This document shows, piece by piece, positions 10,025 to 18,971 of a stretch of 25,961 bases of DNA. The stretch covers positions 1-25,961 of the forward strand of contig JPHH03000127.1 in NCBI GenBank assembly GCA_000750105.3, given 5' to 3'. This DNA is from Tolypocladium sp. Sup5 PDA-1. Taxonomy: Eukaryota; Ascomycota; Sordariomycetes; Hypocreales; Ophiocordycipitaceae. Under the pieces are notes generated by a model. It did not search any database, had not been told where the DNA came from, and worked only from the letters and a program-made list of their open reading frames with translations. A program made the translations under genes and the position numbers. Within the stretch, counting starts at the first letter, position 1. Each line of letters starts with the position of its first letter.

Positions 10025-11738
10025 GTCGAGAGCGTGTCATGTTCGTCCGCTGCCTGCGAAGCGTGCGAGATGTATGGGCACTGGGGGATGAAGTCGAACA
10101 AGGACAAAAGGTGAACTCGACGGCGCTGCTATTAGGTGGATGCCGGGCATCCTGGCATGACTCCGTTCTTGCTTGACACTCACAATTGAAGCCAGGAGTT
10201 CCGTGCGGAGACTCATAGGACACACCGGCGCTCGTTCGGGGCGCTATATCCGTCCTCATCTTACCGCCCGTTCTTCTCTTAGCGTGAGCGTGCGCCGCAG
10301 AGGAACCCTGGAACGGTTGCTGGCATCTTCGTTTCAAGGGTCGATGACAAGGTCATGCAGCTCGGCGCTTCTTACTCCTCGGTCTCTCGGCTTGCTGACA
10401 AGATAAATCGTCTTTGGCCTTTAAACACGGTTAGCTGCAGCCATAACAATATCCGTAGGTAGCAGTGGTGTGGGATCCCAGTATACCATTTCAGCGAAGA
10501 TATGTGCCTTGTCTCCAAGATCTCGGGTCTTCCGCAGGAGGCTTGGACCACTTTCACGGGCCGTGGCCTTCTCTTCGAGGCTATGCTCGTACCAATGAGG
10601 CATGTCTGACTTTCGCTGCAGTCCCGTCCCAGTCTGGTAGTTGGATGCGACTCGAGATGATACTAGATCCCAAAGTAAGAAAAGTGCTGTGTACTTGCAA
10701 CACGTATTACAATTTCGATCCTCACAATGATTCCCAGGGGTTCAAGGTACGCTCACCATGCAGCGGCAGGCCGAGATGGGTTCTGTCCACGCAGGACGTT
10801 TGGCTTGACCGTAGTTGACCAGAACTCGACTTCTGGATGCACGTAGGGGAATCGCCCTTGCTGCCAGGTTCTGGCCTTGTTGACAGTGATGCGAAAGGCG
10901 GCTTCCATGGTGTCCATTCGGGTTTAGCCATTGGTAGGAAAGAGAGAGCATCATGGATGCCTTTCCCGGTGAGCCTGACCGACCGATAAGTGATTCGGAA
11001 ACATTTCGGCTCCCTACATCCGAATGGCTCCTTCTTGCTCCAAAGCATGGCCCTGAGGTTTCACGAGGTGGACAGTTGCCGACAACTTGATCGTCTTGAC
11101 GCAGGACCGTGCAGGGTAACTGCGCCCACAACTGTCTACGTGGGTCTGCCTCCATAGTCCTGAACCTGCCTGGTCGCTTGTGCCACGGTCGCTTGTGCCA
11201 CAGAACGCTTGGTGGCTTTATGGATGAAGCGATTGTGGACAAGGCTTCGACATCTGTCTCTGTCCAGAGTCACTGTCCGTTTCTAGAGTTTGTGGGGGGG
11301 TCGTGGGAGGCTGTGGCCTTTGTGGCTACACTGCTTTGTAAATGCTGGGTGTCCACTTGGCGACTTTCGCAGAGTGTAACTGCCTACTTGTTCGTTTATT
11401 GACTCTACAACTCCAGTGGAGACAAGTCTACAAGATGACGGCGGCAAGTACCAGCCCGGAACTACCACATTGCTCATGCTACAGGGTCTGACTAGCCCCA
11501 TCGGCCTCGACCGCCTAACACTTGCCGGTTCTAGTTCTGTCAAGATCTTGATGCAGCGACCCACTCTTGCGTTGTCCGTTTGTTCACCACGGACAGTGCC
11601 AGGGTTGAGTTCCATTTGCTGCCTTTCAGAGAGCTCGTCGGCTCTGGCGGTTTCAAGTCGACAAGTCGACAAGTTGACTGCGGCACTTGTCCGAAAGACA
11701 CGCCTCATCTTGGGGGGATGTAGGGTGAACGTATTTGA
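10025..11738. other. 1.7 kb without a supported gene
   Basis: No frame is long or domain-bearing enough to call. Two short protein-like stretches on the minus strand were noted: 10421-10603 (vaguely MADS-box-like) and about 10756-10917 (54 aa beginning MDTMEAAFRI). A 15-bp tandem duplication lies at 11172-11201 and GTCGACAA-type repeats near 11657-11680. The stretch may be further decayed gene debris. Confidence 0.4.
11172..11201. repeat. Tandem duplication of a 15-bp word
   Basis: GGTCGCTTGTGCCAC occurs twice back to back with no mismatch. Confidence 0.9.
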
Positions 11739-12557
11739 GCCTCCACTCCGAGGGTTTCCTGCAAAGGGCGAAGTACCAGAGCTGGAGTGAAGCGACCGTC
11801 TAGCGAAGCTGGCGTCGCTCTGCCGCCGAGCAAGCGATCCTGTTCAGTATCTCCAATTAAGGCCAGCCTCGATACACTGCCAAACCGGGTACATCGGCGC
11901 GTCATTCTCCGTGACTATGGGAAGCCGATCTACCAGGCAAGCTCCCGCGTGGCTCTGCTTGCCGCGCTGGAGGGCTGCATCGAAGGACATGAGTCGTTGC
12001 ACAAGGCTGGTCTTCTCCACCGAGACATCTCTATTAACAACCTCATGATCAATGAAGACGACGAAAATCCCTCCCGGCGAGCTTTCCCGATCGACCTTGA
12101 CCTCGCCATTAAAGTCCAACGAGAAGGCGCGTCGGGAGTATAAGAAAAGACTAGTACAAGGGCATTCATGGCCATTAGCGCACTGCTAGGCAATGAGCAG
12201 CACTCTTTCATGCACGACCTCGAGTCATTGTTCTGGGTGCTGTCCTGGATATGCATTCACTACAACGGCCCAGGTAAAGACATTGGAGCCACTGAGTTTG
12301 ATAGTTAGAATTACGAGAGCGATAGTAAACTGGTTCGGTCCAAGAAGGGCGTGATTGATGATGATTTTCTCAAGACATCAGAGGAAAATTTCTCACCATA
12401 CTTTCAGCCATTGATCCCGTGGGTCAATAGACTGAGGAGGAAGGCATTCCCGAACGGTGAGAGGTGGAAGAAACCAGAGCCGGAACTGTATCTCTCGTCG
12501 CTCGATGAAGGACGTTCTTTGGGAAGCACAGAAAGACATAAAGGCAGCAAGCAGGTA
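11739..12557 (+). pseudogene. FunK1-type fungal protein kinase, C-terminal half, broken
   Basis: This is the catalytic half of a FunK1 (PF17667) kinase, a family expanded in filamentous fungi. Visible in order: KRPSSEAGVALPPSKRSC linker, NRVHRRVILRDYGKPIY, catalytic loop HRDISINN (HRD at 12018-12026), metal-binding DLDLA (DFG position), then in the same frame TRAFMAISALLG, SFMHDLESLFWVLSWICIHY, PLIPWVNRLRRKAFPNG and RWKKPEPELY. The kinase N-terminal half is missing. In-frame stops occur at 12141-12143 (TAA) and 12306-12308 (TAG for the Trp of FDSWNY, which fits a CpA to TpA change on the other strand). A frameshift near 12495 moves the tail (MKDVLWEAQKDIKAASR) to another frame, ending at 12555-12557. 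Not functional. Confidence 0.85.
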
Positions 12558-13435
12558 GCATGGCGTCAATACTAGAACTGGGGAGCGACTAGCGAGGCTG
12601 AAGCATCCAAGATAGAGGATGATGCTAAAGGAACTGACGAGAGTCAAGGTGCATCTGGCAATACTGAACAAGTGTCGTTTGCCGCTAGCCAAAGCTCATG
12701 AAGGAGTATCCTCGTCCTGATGCGCCTTCTGCCTTGTCGCCAGACGACCGTACTCTCGAGGCAGTGGAGGTGCGACGAATTCCTCGCCCAGGCCATGCGT
12801 TCGCGAAACGGATTGCGATTGCGGGTTGGAGACAGGTCTGATTTCGTTGTTAAGTACGTCTTGCACCCTGCAAAGTGGCGGAGGAGTACTCGCGGTCCTG
12901 CCCTGCCACCCAAGGAACTGTTTGTTAAGTTACGGGGACCAACTATGTGGAAGCAGACTCTGGCGCCCATGGCTGGTCTGCGACTGCAAGACGTCCCTCA
13001 GCAAGGTGACGCAAGGACGGGGGTCGGCAGGCAGTGCTCCGTCCAATCATTGCTGCCTGGGTGCCACAGCCACAAATTTTGGGCTGGTACACTCTGGCTA
13101 GGCCTGCACTGAACGTCCACCAGACGACAGCCATTCAGGTGGACGGCCACCGTACTGGAGGACAGCCACAGTTTTTGGGATGGTACACCGAGGCCGTGCG
13201 GAGCGTGGCATGTTGTCAAGTTTGTTTAAAAGCACAAGTCCATGAGCCAACTGAACTGGCTCGTCAAGCACGAGCAACGTCCAACCCACATTCTCTGATC
13301 CTCTCCATGCGCTGCGGGCTCATCGACCCCTCGTTCGCCCACGAGTCCTCCTTCGGCGAGCGGCCATGCCAGCTCAAAAGATATTGGCGCTTCCCGGCTC
13401 TCGTTCTGCATGTCGACCATGGCAAGCATTCAAGG
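12558..13435. other. Unassigned spacer between FunK1 and conserved-family pseudogenes
   Basis: No supported gene. A 47-codon frame at 12698-12841 (contains RRIPRPGHAFAKRIAIAGW) looks protein-like but is unplaced. A 27-bp direct repeat pair lies at 13066-13188. Confidence 0.4.
13066..13188. repeat. 27-bp direct repeat pair, 96-bp period
   Basis: Copies at 13066-13092 and 13162-13188 share 24 of 27 bases (ACAGCCACA, then a T run, then GGTACAC). The reverse orientation (GTGTACC..CCCAAAA..TGTGGCTGT) has the feel of a DNA-transposon end, but no partner end was found. Confidence 0.7.
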
Positions 13436-14988
13436 ATGGTTCCGACAAAAGGTTCACATAACCGACCAACCACTCCTGGCCTGCGCAAGCGTCGCATCCC
13501 TTCGTGTACGAGTCGAACGCCAGAAGGCGACCCAGACCATCGTTCATCGAAAAAGCAGAAACTCAGCCATCCGGCATTCCCACCTGAAAGGTTCTGGGAC
13601 CGCCTGTCAGAGATCCCTCTCACGCGGAACGCACTACGAGAGTTGAACGAGAGGAACGACAAAGTCTCTCGCGGCTCGGGACACCGATCGGGACAACGAC
13701 GAAGCCCTCGGGGGCGAACGCGACTGAGTACATCCACCCAAAAGAAAACAAGCAATCTTCTTGCCGATCAGTTCCTTTGTCGGTGTTTTCCAAATTGTTT
13801 GGATCAGATCATGCGTTTTGCAAGTCGGGGCGGCCCAGATTTGAGAGGCGTAAGAGGAGTATGTGTGGATATTGTGCCTCTTTTCGTTTCGTGTTGACAG
13901 GCAGTAGTATCGGACATCGGCAGAGGCCCAAGACGGGATGAGCTCCAGCCAGTCGAGTCTCCGTCGCCGAAAGAGGTCACCGACGAAGAGGAGCTCGCGG
14001 TCGCCGTCGAAGAGCAACGTTACCCCCAACACAACCAGCACGAGGAGCACGGGCCCATATGATCGTGCTTTCCAGCAACACCTGATCGATCACGATGTTT
14101 TCCCCGACGGTTATGAGTACCCGGATGGCCGATTACCGCCGGAGCCCGAGAATATGGAAGACATACCTCGTGCACTGGCCCAGCCTAGGGCATCTCTATC
14201 TCCATCTCGATTCACGAAGGACGACTTCCGCAAGTTCAAGCGGGCAGATACCCTTGCGTCTAAGGAGAAGTTACCACAACCGTTATCCCAGTTGTCGAAG
14301 GAGACGTTGGCGATAGCAAGTGTATTGCCGGCGCGATTCTGTTCACGAATCTTGAGCAGTTAACCGATGGTACACTCGTGCCAGGCAATCCCGATCTTTA
14401 CTACGGCGCGCGTCCCGAACAGCTCGACAAGAACATTCGCAGAAGACTGAACCACCAGATCGTTCCCTCGACCCAACATGACCTTCCTACCGCGCCAAAC
14501 TATCTTTCCAGGCCAAGGGGCTTGATAGAAGTCTGTCGGTCGCAACTCGACAAGCGTACTACGACGGTGCGTTAGGAGCGAGAGGGATCCACAGCCTGCA
14601 GTCATACAAGCAGTCGGAGCCACAGTACGATAACAATGCCTGTACAATTACGTCGATATACCACGGTGGCACCCTGAAGATGTACACCAGTCATCTGATA
14701 CCACCATCAGTTCCTGGAGGACAACCCGGCTTTGTCATGACGCAGATTAAGACGTGGGGTCTAACTGGTGATGTTGACGCCTTTCGACAGGGGGCTGCTG
14801 CTTTCCGGAACGGCAGAGACTGGGCGAAGCGACAAAGAGACGATGCGATCAAGCTCGCAAATGCAGTTCGAGATGAAGCCATTGCATCTCCCCCAGGGAA
14901 TGATGGCTTGGGATTAAGCTTCCCAAGCGAGGCGTCGGCTGATGAAACAATTGCCACCAGCCAAGAGACGATTCTAGACCCCTCTTGA
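13436..14988 (+). pseudogene. Conserved dispersed fungal protein family (function unknown), two frameshifts
   Basis: I recognise this as a multi-copy hypothetical family of filamentous ascomycetes. Exon 1 (13436-13858, ATG of MVPTKGSHN) contains SSKKQKLSHPAFPPERFW, LTRNALRELNERN and FASRGGPDLRG. A 49-bp intron (13859-13907, GTATGT...GTAG) is inferred because it joins DLRGVRG to YRTSAEAQDGMSSSQSS as in relatives. Exon 2 has STGPYDRAFQQHLIDHDVFP, EYPDGRLPPEPENM, PRASLSPSRF, EGDVGDSKCIAGAILFTNL, DGTLVPGNPDLYYGARPEQL, YYDGALGARGIHSLQSY, SIYHGGTLKMYTSH and a Ser/Thr/Glu-rich tail. Two one-base losses shift the frame: after AAG at 14270, and in the T run at 14505-14507. No catalytic signature was seen. 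Confidence 0.75.
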
Positions 14989-14998
14989 TGTCTCTGGA

Positions 14999-15190
14999 GT
15001 GTTGTTCGAGGCAGTACGAGGCTGGGTTTCGCACCATGCTTTGCGCAAGGTGCAAGAGCAATGGCAGTTACTCCAGAGGCCACACAGAGCTCCTTGCGGT
15101 CAGACTTTCACATCCTCACATGGGCTTCCGTGTTCCCACACATTGAAGAGACTAGAGGAAGAAAGGGGAAGCCTTTTGCTCGAGCATTTT
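14999..15190 (+). mobile_element. MULE transposase C-terminal fragment (SWIM-like zinc motif)
   Basis: About 64 codons beginning 10 bp after the preceding pseudogene's stop match the end of fungal Mutator-like transposases: LFEAVRGWVSHHALRKVQEQ, then a Cys/His cluster APCGQTFTSSHGLPCSHTLKR that resembles a SWIM zinc finger, then LEEERGSLLLEHFQ. The DDE catalytic domain is absent. Similarity ends near 15190, where the next family begins. The assignment rests on motif memory. Confidence 0.6.
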
Positions 15191-15211
15191 CAGCAAGGTA
15201 AATATGCTACA

Positions 15212-15718
15212 ATGGCGTCAACCAGCGATTTTGAAGTGATTAAAACTATCCCTGATGGCCATGCTCGGGCAATCCTGCTCCTTCTCTGCAGTGAGAGCCG
15301 CATTCACCGCAAAGAGGCATCATGTGCCAGAAAACTCCGAAGGGCAGCTCGTCGCGAACGCAAAGCCGAGACGTCCATTGCTATCTGTGTGCGATGTTAC
15401 GCAGTATTCGACTCTGATGACAACAACTTTGAGGCTTGTTGCTACCACAACGGTACGTATCCAGAAGCAGTGCGACCTCCATCCTTCTGCACGAAGCCTA
15501 GCGGTAACCTCAGTCCAACCATAGGTAAATTAGTCCTGCCAAAGCGAAGAAAGGCAGGCACGAGCCTGAAAAAGAGACAGCGTTCTGAGAAGGGGTCAGA
15601 CATTAGGCATCGTTCTGTCGCCAGAGCCAGTAAGCCATCCTATTGCCCAGCCGTGGCCACAGAGAACATAAGAAGTGTTGAGAAAGGATGGCCTGTGTTC
15701 TCCAATGTCTGTGGCTAA
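15212..15718 (+). pseudogene. Partial zinc-binding-like fungal protein (CxxC...CCYH)
   Basis: An ATG at 15212 opens MASTSDFEVIKTIPDGHARA, a Lys/Arg-rich helix, then AICVRCYAVFDSDDNN and ACCYH. Relatives, as I recall them, have CVxC...CWYHPG followed by a conserved acidic block and a second Cys pair (WDCC). That second half is missing. A possible donor (GTACGT at 15453) follows CYHN. The frame stays open to 15718 but the rest (KRRKAGTSLKKRQRSEKG...) does not fit the family. It is probably a 5' fragment of about 80 codons fused to unrelated DNA. Confidence 0.45.
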
Positions 15719-15733
15719 CATAATGTCCCCCAG

Positions 15734-16743
15734 AAATTGCAAAGGCGCATCTCTAATGCTAGAGGAATCGCCCCTAGTCTGCCTCTCGTGTCGGTGAAGC
15801 CAGTGTCGGACGAGCCGAAGCCGGACAGCGCCCGGCGAGAATCCAGCCGCATCGATGGCAGCATTGAGAGCCATGGCGTCGCCAAGCGCAAGTATCGTCG
15901 GCACCCAAAGGTTAGACTGCGGATTTCGACTCGATGTACGCGTGGACACCGCTAATGGGCTGATGTTCTAGCCAGATGCGAATGCCCCGGACAGGCCCCT
16001 CTCGGCTTATGTCGTCTTTTCCAACAGTAATTTTTTGCCCCAAGGTCGTCTCGTGTTGGCAATCAAAGGGATATGTGCTTAACCTTTTTGTTTCCAGAGA
16101 TACGAGAGGATCTAAAAAGCCAAAGCCTCACTTTTACCAGAATCGCCAAGTTGGTAGGAGAAAACTGGCGGAGCTTGGACCCGGCTGAAAAGGAGGCGTA
16201 CGAGAGCCAGGCCAATGCCGCCAAAAAGAAGTACCATCGAGGCCTTACCGAGTACAAGAAGGCGCCCGAGTACCGCAGATATTCTCAGTTCCTCCATGAC
16301 TTCAAGAGGAAGCAGGCAAAGCAAAGCAAAGGTTTGCGCATGATTTCTCGCTTGAGAGAACAGCCACCCTCGACGACCTTGACCTGAGATAATAGCGTTT
16401 GTACCATAAAGGCCATGATGCTTCCAGGCAGCTAGAGCTGGAACAGGCAAGGTTACGCCACGGCATCACCAGCAGCAGTACGACTCCTGGTGGGGAGATA
16501 TCGAGCTGCACCGGGAGCGGCAGCAATAGCGAGAAACAGCAAGAAAGCGGGCCTCCGCCAAGTCGGCAGGAAAAACTAGAGTCAATAGCGTCAATGGTCG
16601 GATCACAACACTCTCCCACAGCGCGGTCAATTTCGCTCCACCACGCTCTCGACGATCCAGGCCCATTGCCGCGAACATCTCACTTCGATTCTGGAAGCCC
16701 AAGAGATGCGCATCAGGGCCTTTCTCGTCGGCATTCGTTCTAG
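15734..16743 (+). pseudogene. HMG-box protein gene lacking its first (SAM) exon
   Basis: Exons rebuild an HMG-box protein: 15734-15910 (KLQRRISNARG ... KRKYRRHPK), 15972-16026 (PDANAPDRPLSAYVVFSN), 16098-16331 (KIREDLKSQSLTFTRIAKLV, GENWRSLDPAEKEAYESQAN, YKKAPEYRRYSQFLHDFKRK) and probably 16412-16743 (HDASRQLELEQARLRHGITS to RRHSF stop). Introns are 61, 71 and about 80 bp; the first two have good GT-AG borders and phases that restore FSNKIREDL, and the third has a weaker AAG acceptor. The box has the standard PxRPxSAYxxF start and GENWRSL core and should bend DNA. In family members I know, a SAM domain ends in GHRRKLQRRIANARG. Here the sequence upstream of the AG at 15733 is unrelated, so the start exon is lost. 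Confidence 0.75.
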
Positions 16744-17225
16744 GAGAACAGAAACCAGACTGGGGCTATTCATATGGCTGCGGCCTAACTAGACCATCCA
16801 TCGTTCGTGAGTCATCCGATGACCCATACTAGCTATACATACCCGATAGCCACGTACTTGTTCGAAGTCTTGCACACTTGACTTTACATGTCTACGTCTA
16901 TAAATTCCTGCAGATGTCCTTCATCTTGAACAGTTCGAGACTATTGGAGCTACTGGTATCCTCGTGGATCTATCTTTGACGGTGATTTTCTGACTAACAC
17001 TTTCTTCAGGCACTTTCCTTGCACCTCGATTCTAATGCCATCCCGACCCAGAGTCATCCTGATATCTTTTTCAGCTGTACAGTAGGAAAAGGCACTCATT
17101 GAACCGCGCTACAAGGTGGCTTTGTGCTCGCCATTGACGTGGATTCGGACCTGGACGAGACGGACGAGGACCGCGCCGAGGAAACTCCCGGCTTTGATAG
17201 CACTCTTCGGATCTTGGAGCATCCT
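16744..17225. other. Convergent 3' spacer between HMG-box and BAH-PHD genes
   Basis: No gene supported. A short acidic plus-strand frame (17124-17339) is largely antisense to the BAH-PHD C-terminus. Confidence 0.4.
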
Positions 17226-18277
17226 CTACTCGATTTCAGAGCGGCAAACGAGGCACTGAGCTCTCTCTGTCCAAGTGTCGTCGCTGCCGGAGCCATTTCT
17301 CGAGTCAGTAATTTGCCAGACTGTTGGGCCATCATCTAATTGAAGTGCTGCCTCGAAGAGGCCCTCGTACGGCTTTCTGCCCACTACCTTCTTCGGATGG
17401 CATTTCTGTGTCGGAGGCGATCTTGACGGCTGCTTAGCTGCAGGGGCAGACATGCCGGGAGTGGGCGACATGGTCGTCGATGGGGTAATTGCATCACTCC
17501 GCTTCGGGTGGACAGAATCTCTGGCTTCGCTTGGTATTACCGCGGGTGTCCATTGTTTGTCGTCTTTGACCTCAGGAGTTGTTGAGCGTGGTGTTGCTGG
17601 CAGCTGTGCCTTAACTTTCATCTCCACGGGTGGCTCTCCTAACTTGTGTGGTGCAACAGTTCCCAGCTTCTCATACACCCGTGGCAGCACGTCGTGCAAC
17701 AGACACTCGTAATGTAGCCATTCCTCGCAGTCGGGGTTCGTGCACCCAACCAGCATTTTGTCTGGGTTCGCGGGGGATTTGCACTTGCATATCAGGCGGA
17801 TCGACTGTATGAGACATGTCAGTTTCAGCAATACAATTCTTGTTCTGGGCTGCTGCCGCGGCGTGCCGAGAGCTGCAAGTTTCGACAGTCAAAGGCCTGC
17901 CGCCAGTACAAAGCGTCTTGCACCTGCTCATCATCCGATTCTATCCATTGATTGACAGCGGCGTGCATGGCGACGCTGTGTACGTTGATGATATCCACTG
18001 GGGAGAGTCAACTCCGCGCCTGAAGCGGAAGGAGGCCGAGCGTAATCAACTCACTGTGATTGGAAGCTATCAGCTCATTTTGGCCGTGGTACGACTGGCG
18101 GCCTGATACTATCTTCTTGCCGTCGAGGGTGTTCGGAGGGAGCTCGGCTGGCGAATACATCCAATAAACTCGTGTGTAGACGTGATTCTCATCCAATGCC
18201 CTAATCTCGAGTATTTTCGCCACCCAGTAATTAGTAGACTGAAGCAAGCCGTGGCTCTCTGAGTCGGTGGTCGTCAT
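17226..18277 (-). CDS. BAH-PHD chromatin-reader protein, 5'-truncated
   Basis: Three exons (18277-18055, 17997-17867, 17804-17226) splice in frame to 310 aa. The BAH part (residues 12-115) has NYWVAKILEIRALDENHVYT, RVYWMYSPAELPPNTLDGKK, YHGQNELIASNHMDIINV and QDALYWRQAFDC. The PHD finger (about 123-150) shows C-x-C, CTNPDCEEWLHYEC. A Ser/Pro-rich linker then leads to RKPYEGLFEAALQLDDGPTV and a terminal Cys pair (CLVC). BAH-PHD proteins in fungi read repressive histone marks; the target here is not inferable. Intron 1 is GTGAGT...CCCCAG. Intron 2 starts with GC (GCACGC at 17866), either a rare GC-AG intron or a T to C lesion. Relatives have about 100 residues before this start, and directly upstream lies a hAT fragment, so the N-terminus is probably lost. 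Confidence 0.75.
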
Positions 18278-18283
18278 TACACG

Positions 18284-18780
18284 CAGCTGCGAGGCGCTGG
18301 GAAAAGGACTACTCGACGAGGCTCATGAAGCTGTGGAAAGATGAGTACGCTGGTCACGAGGTTCCTGCCTTACCAGCGATTGCGATGGCCAGCAACTGAA
18401 GGACGCTCTCGGGATATGACGCGTTCCTGGCCTAGTCGCTCGGCAAGCGAAAAAGGGCGGATCCGGATGGCAGGGAGGGAAATGCTTCGGCACCGCTTGA
18501 CGAGTACGAGCGGTATATCCAGGCTTTTACCCCCGCCGACGATGAATACCAATTCAGACCCCTTTGTTTGTGGCGGGAGCACGAAATGCAATATCCGAAC
18601 CTTTCTCGTATGGCCACGGACTTGCTGTCGATACCTACAATGGCAGCAGAGACCGAAAGGTCGTTCAGTAGCGCAGGAAAGATGGTATCGGTACGAAGTC
18701 GTCTTGATCGGCATACTATTGGGATGGCGCAGAGTCTGCGGTCATGGAGTAGGGAGGGTATTATCTTACCCTCATGGTAG
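18284..18780 (+). mobile_element. hAT transposase C-terminal fragment with dimerisation domain
   Basis: One frame reads RRWEKDYSTRLMKLWKDEY, then LDEYERYIQAFTPADDEYQF, then the hAT C-terminal dimerisation signature: CLWREHEMQYPNLSRMATDL, LSIPTMAAETERSFSSAGKM, RSRLDRHTIGMAQSLRSW and a final stop at 18778-18780. Two internal stops (TGA 18397-18399, TAG 18433-18435) inactivate it; the TAG fits CAG to TAG (CpA to TpA). The N-terminal BED finger and catalytic core are missing. Its 5' edge abuts the first codons of the BAH-PHD gene. Confidence 0.85.
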
Positions 18781-18846
18781 TGATAACCGGGATCGGCGTT
18801 AAGACGTGAAGATCGGAGATACGCGCTGGTTCGACTTAACCAACAG

Positions 18847-18929
18847 CAATCCAACTGAGAGCAGCGATCTCCAACTTCAGTGAAGTTCAATCCAACTGAA
18901 ATGTATCCGGCGGGGTGTCAATCCAACTG
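18847..18929. repeat. Three copies of CAATCCAACTG downstream of the hAT remnant
   Basis: Exact 11-bp copies start at 18847, 18888 and 18919. An inverted, diverged relative (CAGTTGAGTTGAATTGG) begins near 18941. The position after a transposase stop suggests hAT subterminal or terminal motifs; inferred. Confidence 0.7.
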
Positions 18930-18971
18930 TGAGGAGGTACCAGTTGAGTTGAATTGGTTGATTACGCACTC

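Noticed and set aside
10421..10603. 60-codon minus-strand frame with RKTRDLGDKAHIFAEMVYW, faintly like a MADS-box core
   Set aside because: Too short and too diverged; the basic N-terminal part of a MADS box is not present.
12698..12841. 47-codon plus-strand frame after the FunK1 fragment
   Set aside because: Protein-like but without a family, start context or neighbours that would support a gene.
17096..17335. Minus-strand 79-codon frame and plus-strand 71-codon frame
   Set aside because: Both overlap the BAH-PHD C-terminal exon in other frames.
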